DNA of 59,047 nucleotides from Cytobacillus oceanisediminis (GCF_004366035.1 NZ_SOEE01000016.1:1-59047); one strand, 5' to 3'. Positions 45,837 through 55,462 are shown, counted from the first letter of the stretch. Program-made: numbers and translations. The notes: generated from the sequence alone by a model not told the origin.

Positions 45837-47294
45837 TTGATAAAACAAATGGCAGGAGTGATCTTTAGTATGATGCTGATTTTCCCTGGTATGGTAAATG
45901 CTGGAGGTTTTGGCGGTGATGACAGTGGAACTCCGGGTTATTGGTATGCTGGAGAAACACCTTCAAGCATTGATCCTTCCAAATCACCTCTTGTGTTTGT
46001 GCACGGCTATAATAATTCATCCGCTGTCTGGCATGAAGGGAATGATATGTATGAAGTGGCTTTGGCAAATGGGTATGAAACAGCATTCATTGACCTTTAT
46101 CATGACCGTGATATGTGGACGAATGGTGCGATTCTGGCTGAAAAGCTTCAAGAAATGTACTATTATTTCGGCGGAAAGAAGCTTGCAGTTATCGGCTATA
46201 GCAAAGGCGGGGTGGATATTCAGACAGCGCTTGTTCATTACAGTGCCCACCCATATGTATCAAATGTCATCTCCCTATCCTCCCCCCATCATGGCACCCA
46301 GCTCGCAGATCTGGCTCACAGCAGCGCAGCCTGGTGGCTTGCTGCCCTCCTTGGCAACAATAATGAAGCAACCGAATCCCTGCAGACAGGTAATATGCAA
46401 CACTTTCGAAGCCTTACAGATTCCCATCAGAATGCTGCAAAAAATCGATATTATACACTTGGCGGCACTAAATGGGGTTCATTTGGCAGTGCATCCTATT
46501 GGGGAGGCTTATATCTGAGCCAGTATGGAAAAAGCGATGGCGTCGTGACGGCGGTTAATTCCCGCTTGCCAGGAGCATCTGTTGTTCAGGAAGGCAGCTG
46601 GAATCATACAACCATCCGGGAAGGATCCCATACATTTCCAGTGTTCAAGCCCTATACCACTATCACTCAGTCTGCTTCGGATTTCTCACCAGCAAGCTCT
46701 GAATCCGCTGCCAGACAGCCTGGCACTCATTCCATTGTAAAAGGCGGGAAAGCTGTCAGTGCAATAAGCGAACAGTTTTCCGTGGAGGAAAATGTAGAAT
46801 CCATGACCGTTTCTTTTTTAAGTGAAAAGAATTTGTCCACTTTAAAACTGACCAGTCCGGACGGAAAGGGATATAAAACGAAAAAAGCGTATCAGGAAGA
46901 ATCCGAGTTTTTCAAAGGAGCATGGGTTCATCAGTTTGAAATAGATTATCCTAAAGAGGGAAACTGGGTGTTAAAGGCTCCGGCAAATGCTTCGTATCTA
47001 TACACTGTTGTGCTGGACAGCCCGTTAAATGATAAAGTTCTGGGCAAGTCTGCGAAAAGCCATAAAACCTTTAATACAAAATGGATCCTCTTCGGGTTTG
47101 ATCCTTCAGGGAAAAAACTGCAGCAAAAAGCCAAAGGAGAAAAGACTGGCTTCATGACCGAAAGCGATTTTACACATGAAGGTGTATACAATGTGACAAC
47201 AGAAGTAAAAGGCAAGACTGAAAATGGAGAGCCGTTTGAAAGAACCATCATTGAATCTTTCTATGTAGATCAAAGTGGAAAACGATATAAGTAA
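45837..47294 (+). CDS. Secreted alpha/beta hydrolase (lipase/esterase type)
   Basis: A 485-residue exported enzyme. The signal peptide is about residues 1-22 (cut after VNA). VFVHGYNNSSAVW forms the oxyanion region, GYSKGG (Ser122) is the nucleophile elbow, SLSSPHHGT follows as in family I lipases and PHB depolymerases, and the Asp and His are probably in KSDGVV and GSHTFP. The C-terminal 200 residues are a beta-rich region ending in a strand-repeat domain with GKTENGEPFERT. The start is TTG 45837, seven bases after AAGGAGGGG. The substrate is likely a lipid or ester; unverified. Confidence 0.82.
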   Translation: MIKQMAGVIFSMMLIFPGMVNAGGFGGDDSGTPGYWYAGETPSSIDPSKSPLVFVHGYNNSSAVWHEGNDMYEVALANGYETAFIDLYHDRDMWTNGAILAEKLQEMYYYFGGKKLAVIGYSKGGVDIQTALVHYSAHPYVSNVISLSSPHHGTQLADLAHSSAAWWLAALLGNNNEATESLQTGNMQHFRSLTDSHQNAAKNRYYTLGGTKWGSFGSASYWGGLYLSQYGKSDGVVTAVNSRLPGASVVQEGSWNHTTIREGSHTFPVFKPYTTITQSASDFSPASSESAARQPGTHSIVKGGKAVSAISEQFSVEENVESMTVSFLSEKNLSTLKLTSPDGKGYKTKKAYQEESEFFKGAWVHQFEIDYPKEGNWVLKAPANASYLYTVVLDSPLNDKVLGKSAKSHKTFNTKWILFGFDPSGKKLQQKAKGEKTGFMTESDFTHEGVYNVTTEVKGKTENGEPFERTIIESFYVDQSGKRYK

Positions 47295-47303
47295 TGTATG
47301 TTT

Positions 47304-47328
47304 GGCTGCTGAGAAGCAGTCTTTTTTT
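47304..47328 (+). terminator. Terminator of the hydrolase gene
   Basis: GGCTGCT-GAGA-AGCAGTC stem followed by seven T. Confidence 0.85.
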
Positions 47329-47476
47329 ATTGCAAACCCAGGAATAAGAGAGAATCATCCCTAAGAAAAACACAGGAGTTTCTAACGCGACAGCGAATAT
47401 ATAATAGGTTAGAATTAAATTCAGGGTAATGTAAATTAATGGAATTAGAGATATAGATAAAGGGGAGAGATTTCAC

Positions 47477-48433
47477 ATGGATAGAAATCAAATGCACCCG
47501 GCAATTGAGAGGGTATTAGGAAATATTGAAAAAGTCATGATCGGCAAACGGGATGTCGCAGAATTAAGCTTAGTGGCACTTTTAGCGGAAGGCCATGTTT
47601 TGCTCGAGGATGTGCCGGGTGTCGGGAAAACAATGATGGTGCGTGCACTGGCTAAATCAGTCGGAGCCGCATTTAAACGCATCCAGTTCACGCCTGATTT
47701 GCTGCCTTCGGATGTGACAGGTGTATCCATCTATAATCCGAAGGAAATGGAATTTCAGTTCAGGCCTGGCCCCATTATGGGCAATATTATTTTAGCAGAC
47801 GAAATTAACAGAACCTCTCCTAAGACGCAATCTGCTCTTCTTGAAGGGATGGAAGAAAGCAGTGTAACCATCGACGGAGTGACACATCGCCTTGAGAAAC
47901 CCTTCTTCGTTATGGCAACGCAAAATCCGATAGAGTATGAAGGAACTTATCCGCTTCCGGAAGCCCAGCTGGACCGATTCCTGTTAAAAATGAAAATGGG
48001 CTATCCTGATATCGCTGATGAGATAGAGGTCCTGAATCGGGCACAGCGGATTCCGCCGATAGAAGATCTGGAATCTGTAATAGATTTAGCTGAATTGCGC
48101 TCACTCCAGCAGGAAATTAAAGAAGTGCATGTCGATCAAACGATTAAACGCTATATTGTGGAAATTGCCAATCAGACCAGAAACCACAGCAGTGTCTATT
48201 TAGGGGCAAGCCCCCGCGGTTCGATTGCTTTAATGAAAGCAGCCCAGGCTTACGCATTCATGTATGGCCGGGATTATGTTCTTCCGGATGATATTCAGTA
48301 TTTGGCGCCTGCTGTTTTTGTCCACCGGATTATTTTAAGGTCTGAGGCAAAATTCGAGGGCATTACCGCTGAAGAAGTAGTAGAACGGGTCATTGCCAGG
48401 GTTTCTGTTCCTGTACAAAGGTTAGTGAAGTAA
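47477..48433 (+). CDS. yeaC: MoxR family AAA+ ATPase (YeaC)
   Basis: A 318-residue AAA+ ATPase of the MoxR group. Walker A GVGKTMMV lies in VLLEDVPGVGKT near residues 38-50, Walker B is ILADEINRTSP, and sensor 1 is FVMATQNPIEYEGTYPLPEA. MoxR proteins act as chaperones with von Willebrand or DUF58 partners; the DUF58 gene follows after one base. The order yeaC-yeaD-yebA-guaA is that of B. subtilis. The ribosome binding site is AAAGGGGAGAG. Confidence 0.92.
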   Translation: MDRNQMHPAIERVLGNIEKVMIGKRDVAELSLVALLAEGHVLLEDVPGVGKTMMVRALAKSVGAAFKRIQFTPDLLPSDVTGVSIYNPKEMEFQFRPGPIMGNIILADEINRTSPKTQSALLEGMEESSVTIDGVTHRLEKPFFVMATQNPIEYEGTYPLPEAQLDRFLLKMKMGYPDIADEIEVLNRAQRIPPIEDLESVIDLAELRSLQQEIKEVHVDQTIKRYIVEIANQTRNHSSVYLGASPRGSIALMKAAQAYAFMYGRDYVLPDDIQYLAPAVFVHRIILRSEAKFEGITAEEVVERVIARVSVPVQRLVK

Positions 48434-48434
48434 A

Positions 48435-49649
48435 ATGAAGCAGCTGTTAAATACACTGAAAGGTGCCTGGAAGCTGATTGTGTTATTTTTGCTTATTCTG
48501 TTCGCTTTTTCATATGCGATGTTTCAGGGCGGCTTCGTAAGCTGGTTTTTGTTTTACAGCTTTCTTCCTTTTGCTCTTTACGCACTTGGTTTATCGTTTT
48601 ATTCTTTAAACGACTTTAAGGTGGAGCGGATCCTGCCGAAAACAGAATTCAATGCAGGTGAACAGGCAGTTATTACCTTAAAGATAACCAGAAGAACAGC
48701 TTTTCCCTTATTGTATCTGGTCATTGAGGATGAGATGAGTGAACAGCTTCAGCATGCCAGGAAATCAAACGAGGCAAAGCGTTTTTTATTTCCTGGGTTC
48801 CAGAAGGAAATGTCCCTTCAATACAGGATTAATAGCCTGCCGAGGGGTGAGCATTTTTTTGCCTCTATCCGTATGAAAACAGGTGATCTGCTCGGTTTAA
48901 TAGAAAAAGAAAGGCAAGCTCCTGCTGAGAGCCGGATGATTGTCTACCCGGCATATGAGGAAATCATTTATAAGCCTATGGCACATCATTATGATCAGGG
49001 AATGACTGCTTCAAAAGAGCGGGTGCAAAGGGATACATCCATGGCCATCGGCATCAGGGAGTATCAGCCGGGAGACAGATTCTCCTGGATTAACTGGAAA
49101 GCTACTGCTAAGCGGAATGATATTATGACCAAAGAATTTGAACAAAGGCAATCACATGACGTCTATATCCTCATGGACTGTGCACCGGATAACCGGTTTG
49201 AGGCGATCGTTTCATTTACAGCCTCCATTGTGAGGGCGATTCTCCGCAAAGGTGCACAGACTGGGTTTTTGACTTCAGCAGAAACGCGGACGGCCTTTCC
49301 AATCAGAGGCGGAGAAGCACACCAGCTCCAGCTGTTTTATCATTTGGCAAAAATAAAGGATAATTCTGCTGCAGCAGTGGACCGGGTTCTTGAAGCAGAG
49401 CACTTTCTTTTACAGCAGAACAGTCAGCTGATGATTATTACAGCGCAATTAACAAAAGCTCTAATAGAGAAAGCCAGTTTTTTCACGTCGAAGAAAGGGA
49501 TTGTCACTATATTTCTAATGAAAAATGAGAATGAAGCTCCTTCCAGTGATGAACTCCTGCTCAAAACCTCCGCCAATGCGAGGGGAATCCGGGTAGTTTT
49601 GGTTCATAACGGACAGTTTGCAGATGTGTTTTCGGGGGTGAGCAAGTGA
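48435..49649 (+). CDS. yeaD: DUF58 domain membrane protein (YeaD)
   Basis: A 404-residue protein with two N-terminal transmembrane helices (about 15-34 and 37-56) and a DUF58 domain, related to von Willebrand A folds. The family signature IREYQPGDRFSWINWKATAK is near residues 208-227. DUF58 proteins are partners of MoxR ATPases and usually occur with transglutaminase genes, as here. The whole set is probably a membrane-protein folding or wall-maturation unit; the role is unproven. It is coupled to yebA by a shared base (TGATG). Confidence 0.9.
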   Translation: MKQLLNTLKGAWKLIVLFLLILFAFSYAMFQGGFVSWFLFYSFLPFALYALGLSFYSLNDFKVERILPKTEFNAGEQAVITLKITRRTAFPLLYLVIEDEMSEQLQHARKSNEAKRFLFPGFQKEMSLQYRINSLPRGEHFFASIRMKTGDLLGLIEKERQAPAESRMIVYPAYEEIIYKPMAHHYDQGMTASKERVQRDTSMAIGIREYQPGDRFSWINWKATAKRNDIMTKEFEQRQSHDVYILMDCAPDNRFEAIVSFTASIVRAILRKGAQTGFLTSAETRTAFPIRGGEAHQLQLFYHLAKIKDNSAAAVDRVLEAEHFLLQQNSQLMIITAQLTKALIEKASFFTSKKGIVTIFLMKNENEAPSSDELLLKTSANARGIRVVLVHNGQFADVFSGVSK

Positions 49650-51853
49650 TGAGTTCTCCAAAGGTACAGAAAGATCTTACCTCCTTCCTCCTTTATGTTC
49701 TGGGCTTTTTCTTATTATGGGAATGGCTTCGTCCGGTTGAAGAGCTGACGGACACATCCAATGTCATTGTTTTCCTCGTGTTTCTTATACTGTCGCTTCT
49801 ACTGGCTTTTTTCGGTGTCAGCCCTGTATTAAGCGGTTTTATAAAGGTGCTTTATATTCTCTATGAATTGCATTATTTGTACTTTGAGGGATCGTTTTTC
49901 CAATTTTCATGGATATCTTTATTTGCATCGGACATGGTGCACAACTTTGGTTTAATGACTGATAGAGACTGGCCTGGCATGACAAATTTATTCAGAAGCC
50001 TTCTCTTTTTTATTCTGCTGTGGCTCATGACCTATTTGATCCAGTACTGGCTGATTAATCGCAGACGGATTTTCATTTTCTTTTTTATGACACTCATTTA
50101 TATAACAGTATTGGATACCTTTACGCCTTACGCGGCAGACGCGGCGATTGTCAGAACAGTTATTGCGGGCTTTACGGTTATGGGCATTTTAACGTTCAAC
50201 CGTCTTCTGGATCAGGAAGGGCTGAAAAAGGAAGCCTCCCTGTCGCGCAAATGGATGATTCCGCTGACCGTACTGATCGCACTAAGTACTGGCTTAGGGT
50301 TTGCAGCTCCTAAGGCAGAACCGATTTGGCCCGATCCTGTTCCGTTTATTAAGTCGTATGGACAAAATAGCGGCAGTGATGGCCCGGGTATTCAGAAAAT
50401 CGGCTATGGGGAAGATGATTCCCGTCTTGGCGGCCCTTTTATAGGAGATAACGCTGTGGTCTTCAGGGCGGAAGTAGAGTCCCGCCATTATTGGAAGGTT
50501 GAAACAAAAGATACTTATACAGGCAAAGGATGGATTACATCCCAGGCTGAAGGAGAATATCAGCCGTTTGGAATGGGAGAAGAAATCCCGGTTACATCGT
50601 TCATCGATAACGATGCAATTGAAACCACTGAAGAAGTAAGCTCCGTTTATACCTTTATGAATTACCCTCATGTGGTGTATCCATTAGGGCTAAATAATAT
50701 TGAAGCTGCACCGTTCATTACCTATGAGCTGGAAACGGCCACTGAAAAGATCCGGACATTGGAGGGCGGACGGCCATTTGCATTGGAAGAATATAAGTTA
50801 GGCTTCGAGGTGCCTGAATACAGTGTGACTGCAATGAAGGCAGCCGGGTCAAATGCGGAATCACTGCCTGGGGAATTTATAGCGCGATATACACAGCTGC
50901 CAGAAGAATTGCCTGAAAGAGTCAGGGAACTTGCTCTGGAAATTACTCAAGAGAAACCGGACTGGTTTGAAAAAGCAAGGGAGCTTGAGAGATATTTCCG
51001 AAGGGCAGAATTTACCTACAGCCAGACAGACGTAGCTGTTCCAGATGAAAATGAGGATTATGTGGACCAGTTTTTATTTGATACCAAACAGGGATATTGC
51101 GACAACTTCTCCTCCTCCATGGTGGTAATGGCCAGATCCATTGGATTGCCGGCAAGATGGGTGAAGGGCTATACAGAAGGAGAATTCAAGCAGTCATTAG
51201 GGTCTGGTCTTCGCTTGTTTGAGGTAACAAATAACAATGCCCATTCATGGGTGGAAATCTATTTCCCTGAAATGGGCTGGGTTCCATTTGAACCAACTCA
51301 GGGGTTCAATAATAACGTGCAATTCAACTTTGACAATGCAGGCCAAAATACGAGCCAGCCGGAAGCAGTAAAGCCAAACGAGACTGAAACTCCTGTAAAA
51401 CCGGACATGCCTGAAGAAGCAGCGGCGGAAAAATCGCGGTTTTCGATAAAAGAGCTTTGGGACAGTCTGGGAACTTTCTTTAAAGATAATTGGAAAGTAA
51501 TCGGAGCAGCCATATTGGCAGCTGGTGTGCTTGTTTTCCTGCTTTTCCAAAAGAGGGGCAAATGGATGCCGCATTATTTCATCTGGAGATTTAAAAAGAC
51601 GAAGGAGGATGAGCATTTCCCTAAGGCTTACCTGATTCTATTAAAAGAATTGGACCGCTACGGGCTAAAGCGGAAAAACGGCCAAACCTTAAGGGAGTAT
51701 GCCAAATATATCGACAGCTTTTTCTCAACAGGGGAAATGAGCAGACTGACAGCCCGCTACGAAGAACTTGTTTACAGGGGAGTTCTAAAAGAAGGAAGCT
51801 GGAATGATACGAAGGAATTGTGGGAAAATTTAATTAAAAAGACAATAGCTTGA
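49649..51853 (+). CDS. yebA: Transglutaminase-like membrane protein (YebA)
   Basis: A 734-residue protein. Six or so N-terminal transmembrane helices (to about residue 215) are followed by an extracellular transglutaminase domain with Cys in GYCDNFSSSM, His in NNNAHSWVEIYF and an acidic residue in VPFEPTQGF, then one more helix near residue 618 (VIGAAILAAGVLVFLLF) and a cytoplasmic DUF4129-like tail. This matches B. subtilis YebA and the TgpA architecture. GTG 49646 is open, but ATG 49649 has better spacing from GGGGGTG. Third gene of the MoxR-DUF58-transglutaminase operon. Confidence 0.9.
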   Translation: MSSPKVQKDLTSFLLYVLGFFLLWEWLRPVEELTDTSNVIVFLVFLILSLLLAFFGVSPVLSGFIKVLYILYELHYLYFEGSFFQFSWISLFASDMVHNFGLMTDRDWPGMTNLFRSLLFFILLWLMTYLIQYWLINRRRIFIFFFMTLIYITVLDTFTPYAADAAIVRTVIAGFTVMGILTFNRLLDQEGLKKEASLSRKWMIPLTVLIALSTGLGFAAPKAEPIWPDPVPFIKSYGQNSGSDGPGIQKIGYGEDDSRLGGPFIGDNAVVFRAEVESRHYWKVETKDTYTGKGWITSQAEGEYQPFGMGEEIPVTSFIDNDAIETTEEVSSVYTFMNYPHVVYPLGLNNIEAAPFITYELETATEKIRTLEGGRPFALEEYKLGFEVPEYSVTAMKAAGSNAESLPGEFIARYTQLPEELPERVRELALEITQEKPDWFEKARELERYFRRAEFTYSQTDVAVPDENEDYVDQFLFDTKQGYCDNFSSSMVVMARSIGLPARWVKGYTEGEFKQSLGSGLRLFEVTNNNAHSWVEIYFPEMGWVPFEPTQGFNNNVQFNFDNAGQNTSQPEAVKPNETETPVKPDMPEEAAAEKSRFSIKELWDSLGTFFKDNWKVIGAAILAAGVLVFLLFQKRGKWMPHYFIWRFKKTKEDEHFPKAYLILLKELDRYGLKRKNGQTLREYAKYIDSFFSTGEMSRLTARYEELVYRGVLKEGSWNDTKELWENLIKKTIA

Positions 51854-51901
51854 CCGGGATTTAGGGCTGTTGTTACAATAGGCAAATAAGACAGCGGCAT
51901 A

Positions 51902-51929
51902 TTGTTCGGTTTTTGCCGCGTATTACAAT
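51902..51929 (+). promoter_or_regulatory. Probable guaA promoter
   Basis: TTGTTC (51902-51907), 16-base spacer, TACAAT (51924-51929), ending 12 bases before the riboswitch aptamer. Confidence 0.55.
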
Positions 51930-51941
51930 TAAATCATGCAA

Positions 51942-52012
51942 CCTTCATATATCCTCGATAATATGGTTCGAAAGTCTCTACCGGATCGCCGTAAATGATC
52001 TGACTATGAAGG
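51942..52012 (+). ncRNA. Guanine riboswitch aptamer (purine class) upstream of guaA
   Basis: P1 is CCTTCATA/TATGAAGG. The conserved core is present: ATATCC, the two kissing hairpin loops, GTCTCTACCGGATCGCCGT and TGACTATGAAG. The base that reads the ligand is C (GACTATG), which specifies guanine or hypoxanthine rather than adenine. High guanine should reduce guaA expression. Confidence 0.95.
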
Positions 52013-52092
52013 CAGAAGAAGCTTTTTGCTGTACGTGAAAACCGGAATTCTGCCTTCACTTTTTTTTGTGGAGAAAGAGTTCCGGTTTTTTT
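52008..52092 (+). terminator. guaA riboswitch expression platform (antiterminator and terminator)
   Basis: Hairpin A pairs GAAGGCAGAA (52008-52017, shared with P1) with TTCTGCCTTC (52048-52057). Hairpin B pairs AAACCGGAA (52039-52047) with TTCCGGTTT (52080-52088), has an inner CTTCAC/GTGGAG helix and ends in a T run. The two cannot coexist. Ligand-bound P1 blocks A and so allows terminator B. The eight T after A form the loop of B. Confidence 0.8.
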
Positions 52093-52211
52093 ATTGTCCA
52101 GCTTCTGGCTGGTTATATATGAGATTGCAAAGAAATTATATTTTTACTAGATATTTTACCTGCAGGAGAGAAGACTAAAAGAAATATTACAAATTTAATG
52201 AGGTGAACAGT

Positions 52212-53765
52212 GTGACGGGGAAAACAGAACTTCAAAATCAAGAAATGATCGTAGTACTGGACTTTGGAAGCCAATACAATCAGTTAATCACGCGCAGAAT
52301 CCGTGAACTGGGTGTATACAGTGAGCTTCATCCGCATACAATTACAGCTGCGGAAATTAAAGAAATGAATCCAAAAGGAATTATTTTCTCGGGCGGGCCT
52401 AACAGTGTTTACGGCGAAAATGCTTTCCGCTGTGATGAAGAAATTTTTGAACTGGGCTTGCCGATTTTTGGAATCTGCTACGGCATGCAGCTGATGACGA
52501 TGCATTTTGACGGTAAAGTAGAACCTGCCAAGCACCGTGAATACGGAAAGGCGGTCATGAAGATTGAAAATGAATCTAAATTGTTTGCAGATCTGCCTAG
52601 AGAACAGACAGTCTGGATGAGCCATGGCGATCTTGTCGTAGAGGCTCCAGCTGGCTTTACAGTGGATGGTATAAATCCATCATGCCCGATTGCGGCTATG
52701 AGCAATGAAGAGCGCGGTTTATACGCTGTTCAATTCCACCCTGAGGTGCGCCATTCAGTTCATGGAAATGATATGCTGAAAAACTTTGTGTTCGGCGTTT
52801 GCGGCTGTACAGGCGATTGGTCAATGGAAAACTTTATTGAAATCGAAATGGAAAAGATCCGCCAGGAAGTTGGAGATAAAAAGGTTCTTTGCGCATTAAG
52901 CGGCGGTGTTGATTCATCTGTTGTTGCCGTCCTTATTCATAAAGCAATCGGCGACCAGCTAACTTGTATTTTCGTGGATCACGGCCTGCTGAGAAAAGAT
53001 GAAGCAGAAGGCGTCATGAAGACCTTTGCTGATGGCTTTAATATGAATGTTATTAAAGTGGATGCCCAGGAACGCTTTATGAATAAGCTTAAAGGTGTTA
53101 GCGATCCTGAACAAAAGCGAAAAATTATCGGCAACGAATTCATCTATGTATTCGATGATGAAGCTGATAAGCTTAAAGGTATTGATTTCCTTGCACAGGG
53201 GACGCTCTACACAGATATTATTGAAAGCGGAACAGCTACTGCGCAAACCATTAAATCTCACCATAATGTAGGCGGACTTCCTGAAGATATGCAATTCAAA
53301 CTGATCGAGCCTCTTAACACTCTGTTTAAAGATGAGGTGCGTGCGCTGGGAACAGAGCTTGGCATTCCGGATGAGATCGTTTGGAGACAGCCATTCCCTG
53401 GTCCGGGATTGGGTATCCGCGTACTTGGGGAAATCTCAGAAGATAAGCTTGAAATTGTGCGCGAGTCTGATGCCATACTGCGCGAGGAAATCCAAAAGGC
53501 AGGGCTTGATCGTGACATTTGGCAGTACTTCACGGTTCTGCCTGATATCCGCAGTGTTGGTGTAATGGGAGATGCCCGGACCTATGATTATACCATTGGA
53601 ATCCGTGCGGTAACTTCAATTGACGGCATGACTTCTGATTGGGCGCGTATCCCATGGGATGTATTGGAGATTATTTCATCAAGAATCGTTAATGAAGTAT
53701 CACATGTCAACAGAGTGGTTTACGATATTACGAGCAAGCCGCCTGCAACTATTGAGTGGGAATAA
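52212..53765 (+). CDS. guaA: GMP synthase (glutamine-hydrolysing)
   Basis: Converts XMP to GMP with glutamine as nitrogen donor. The 517-residue protein has an N-terminal class I glutamine amidotransferase domain (nucleophile Cys in GICYGMQ, His/Glu in FHPEV), a PP-loop ATP pyrophosphatase domain (SGGVDSSVV) and the C-terminal dimerisation domain ending KPPATIEWE, the invariant GMP synthase end. GTG 52203 is open upstream but is part of the ribosome binding site GAGGTG; GTG 52212 is chosen. It is controlled by the guanine riboswitch and ends in a terminator. Confidence 0.98.
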   Translation: MTGKTELQNQEMIVVLDFGSQYNQLITRRIRELGVYSELHPHTITAAEIKEMNPKGIIFSGGPNSVYGENAFRCDEEIFELGLPIFGICYGMQLMTMHFDGKVEPAKHREYGKAVMKIENESKLFADLPREQTVWMSHGDLVVEAPAGFTVDGINPSCPIAAMSNEERGLYAVQFHPEVRHSVHGNDMLKNFVFGVCGCTGDWSMENFIEIEMEKIRQEVGDKKVLCALSGGVDSSVVAVLIHKAIGDQLTCIFVDHGLLRKDEAEGVMKTFADGFNMNVIKVDAQERFMNKLKGVSDPEQKRKIIGNEFIYVFDDEADKLKGIDFLAQGTLYTDIIESGTATAQTIKSHHNVGGLPEDMQFKLIEPLNTLFKDEVRALGTELGIPDEIVWRQPFPGPGLGIRVLGEISEDKLEIVRESDAILREEIQKAGLDRDIWQYFTVLPDIRSVGVMGDARTYDYTIGIRAVTSIDGMTSDWARIPWDVLEIISSRIVNEVSHVNRVVYDITSKPPATIEWE

Positions 53766-53785
53766 AATACGAACGTTAAGGAAAA

Positions 53786-53811
53786 ACGGACATGAAAATG
53801 TTCGTTTTTTT
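53786..53811 (+). terminator. Terminator of guaA
   Basis: ACGGACAT-GAAA-ATGTTCGT stem with one G-U pair and a run of T. Confidence 0.88.
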
Positions 53812-53812
53812 C

Positions 53813-53841
53813 TTGACTAGGACTTTTTGGGGTGCTATGAT
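53813..53841 (+). promoter_or_regulatory. Promoter of pbuG
   Basis: TTGACT (53813-53818), 17-base spacer, TATGAT (53836-53841). The -35 box starts just after the guaA terminator T run, so the two genes are separate units. Confidence 0.85.
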
Positions 53842-53864
53842 AAAGAAGAATTAAATATGTCGTT

Positions 53865-53939
53865 TTACGTCGTATAATATTGGGGATATGGCCCAAAAGT
53901 TTCTACCGAGCTACCGTAAATAGCTTGACTACGAGGTAA
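53865..53939 (+). ncRNA. Guanine riboswitch aptamer upstream of pbuG
   Basis: P1 pairs TTACGTCGTA with TACGAGGTAA (one mismatch). The core ATATTGGGGATATGGCCC, TTTCTACCGAGCTACCGT and TTGACTACGA is standard; the specificity base is C, so it is of the guanine type. It resembles the pbuG riboswitch of B. subtilis. Confidence 0.95.
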
Positions 53940-54013
53940 GTGCAGATAGGGATGTTTTTGCCATTATTTATCTTTGTTTTCCCCTATTGCAAGCACGAGC
54001 CCAGTTGTCAATG

Positions 54014-54040
54014 CTCCGGTAGTCAAACCGGAGTTTTTTT
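54014..54040 (+). terminator. pbuG riboswitch terminator
   Basis: CTCCGGT-AGTCAA-ACCGGAG with seven T. Upstream, GTGCAGATAGGG can pair with CCCCTATTGCA; I take that helix as part of the switch, but its exact role is not resolved. Confidence 0.85.
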
Positions 54041-54077
54041 ATTTAAAAAAATAAAGACAGCAATAGGGGGAAGAGAA

Positions 54078-55406
54078 ATGAAGAAGTACTTCCAGTTTGA
54101 AGAACTTGGTACTAACTATCGCCGTGAATTTATCGGCGGACTTACAACTTTTTTAGCAATGGCTTATATCTTAGTCGTTAATCCGATTACTTTATCGTTA
54201 ATGGATATACCGGATTTGCCGGATGCAATGAGAATGGACTATGGGGCAGTATTTGTGGCAACAGCAGTGGCTGCGGCAATTGGATCCCTATTGATGGGGG
54301 TACTGGCCAAGTATCCGATTGCGCTTGCCCCGGGTATGGGTTTAAATGCATTTTTTGCTTATACTGTTGTGTTAACGATGGGAATTCCTTGGCAGCATGC
54401 ATTAGGCGGGGTTCTTATCTCAGGTATTATCTTTATCTTTTTATCCCTTTCAGGGCTGCGTGAAAAAATTATTAACTCGATTCCTGCTGAATTAAAGTAT
54501 GCGGTCAGTGCCGGAATCGGATTGTTTATTACATTTGTCGGTGCTCAAAGCGCGGGGCTGATCGTCAATAATGATGCAGTTCTCGTAGGATTAGGCGATT
54601 TTACCGATGGGAATGTGCTTCTGGCTATTTTCGGCATTACCATTACTGTTATTCTAATGACAAAAGGTATTAATGGCGGAATTTTTATAGGAATGGTAAT
54701 CACGACGATTGTTGGTATGATTGCCGGCTTGATTGACGTTCCAGGAAAGGTTGTTGATTCCGTGCCAAGTGTAGCTCCAACGTTTGGAGCGGCATTTGGG
54801 GCATACAGTGACCCTTCGTTCTTCTCAACAAGCATGCTGGTCGTTGTTTTGACATTCCTATTCGTTGACTTCTTTGATACAGCAGGAACGTTAGTGGGAG
54901 TTGCCAACCAGGCGGGATTAATGAAAGAAAATAAATTGCCCCGCGCAGGTAAAGCGCTTCTGGCGGATTCCACAGCAACTGTCGTTGGTGCGATATTCGG
55001 AACATCCACGACAACCTCTTTCATTGAGTCTTCATCAGGGGTTGCGGCAGGTGCGAGAACAGGATTTGCATCGATTGTCACTGCAGGGTTCTTCCTGTTA
55101 TCATTATTCTTCTTCCCGTTATTAGAAGTCATCACTTCTGCTGTGACAGCTCCGGCACTGATCATAGTCGGTGTGTTGATGGTTGCATCGTTAGGCAATA
55201 TTGATTGGACGAAGTTTGAAATTGCAGTTCCGGCATTCCTTACCATTATTGCTATGCCATTGACTTACAGTATCGCAACAGGAATTGCAATTGGATTTAT
55301 TTTCTATCCAATCACCATGATTGTAAAAGGAAGAATCAAAGAGGTTCATCCAATCATGTATGTACTGTTCGTGATATTTGTTTTGTATTTCATTTTCCTG
55401 AAGTAA
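54078..55406 (+). CDS. pbuG: Hypoxanthine/guanine permease PbuG
   Basis: A 442-residue transporter of the NCS2 azaguanine-like family with about 12-13 membrane helices. Family blocks GGLTTFLAMAYILVVNP, APGMGLNAFFAYT, FVDFFDTAGTLVGVA and GTSTTTSFIESSSGVAAGAR are intact. It imports guanine and hypoxanthine by proton symport. The frame is open upstream to 53940 through the riboswitch, but the start at ATG 54078 after AGGGGGAAGAG gives the family N-terminus. Expression is switched by the guanine riboswitch. Confidence 0.95.
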   Translation: MKKYFQFEELGTNYRREFIGGLTTFLAMAYILVVNPITLSLMDIPDLPDAMRMDYGAVFVATAVAAAIGSLLMGVLAKYPIALAPGMGLNAFFAYTVVLTMGIPWQHALGGVLISGIIFIFLSLSGLREKIINSIPAELKYAVSAGIGLFITFVGAQSAGLIVNNDAVLVGLGDFTDGNVLLAIFGITITVILMTKGINGGIFIGMVITTIVGMIAGLIDVPGKVVDSVPSVAPTFGAAFGAYSDPSFFSTSMLVVVLTFLFVDFFDTAGTLVGVANQAGLMKENKLPRAGKALLADSTATVVGAIFGTSTTTSFIESSSGVAAGARTGFASIVTAGFFLLSLFFFPLLEVITSAVTAPALIIVGVLMVASLGNIDWTKFEIAVPAFLTIIAMPLTYSIATGIAIGFIFYPITMIVKGRIKEVHPIMYVLFVIFVLYFIFLK

Positions 55407-55418
55407 TATGATGAATTG

Positions 55419-55445
55419 GGCCCGCTTCAATGCGGGTCTCTTTTT
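55419..55445 (+). terminator. Terminator of pbuG
   Basis: GGCCCGC-TTCAAT-GCGGGTC stem followed by TCTTTTT. Confidence 0.85.
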
Positions 55446-55462
55446 ATTTTATTCTCAATCCG

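Noticed and set aside
45898..46518. Forward frame of 206 codons inside the alpha/beta hydrolase gene
   Set aside because: It is the shifted frame of a gene with signal peptide and catalytic motifs; its product is rich in Met, His and Ile and resembles no protein family.
53940..54077. N-terminal extension of PbuG through the riboswitch
   Set aside because: The open frame is accidental; the ribosome binding site and family start are at 54078, and the extension covers the terminator hairpin.
54545..55246. Minus-strand open frame of 233 codons opposite pbuG
   Set aside because: It lies wholly opposite the well-supported permease gene, has a Pro/Thr/Asn-rich composition and no start signals.
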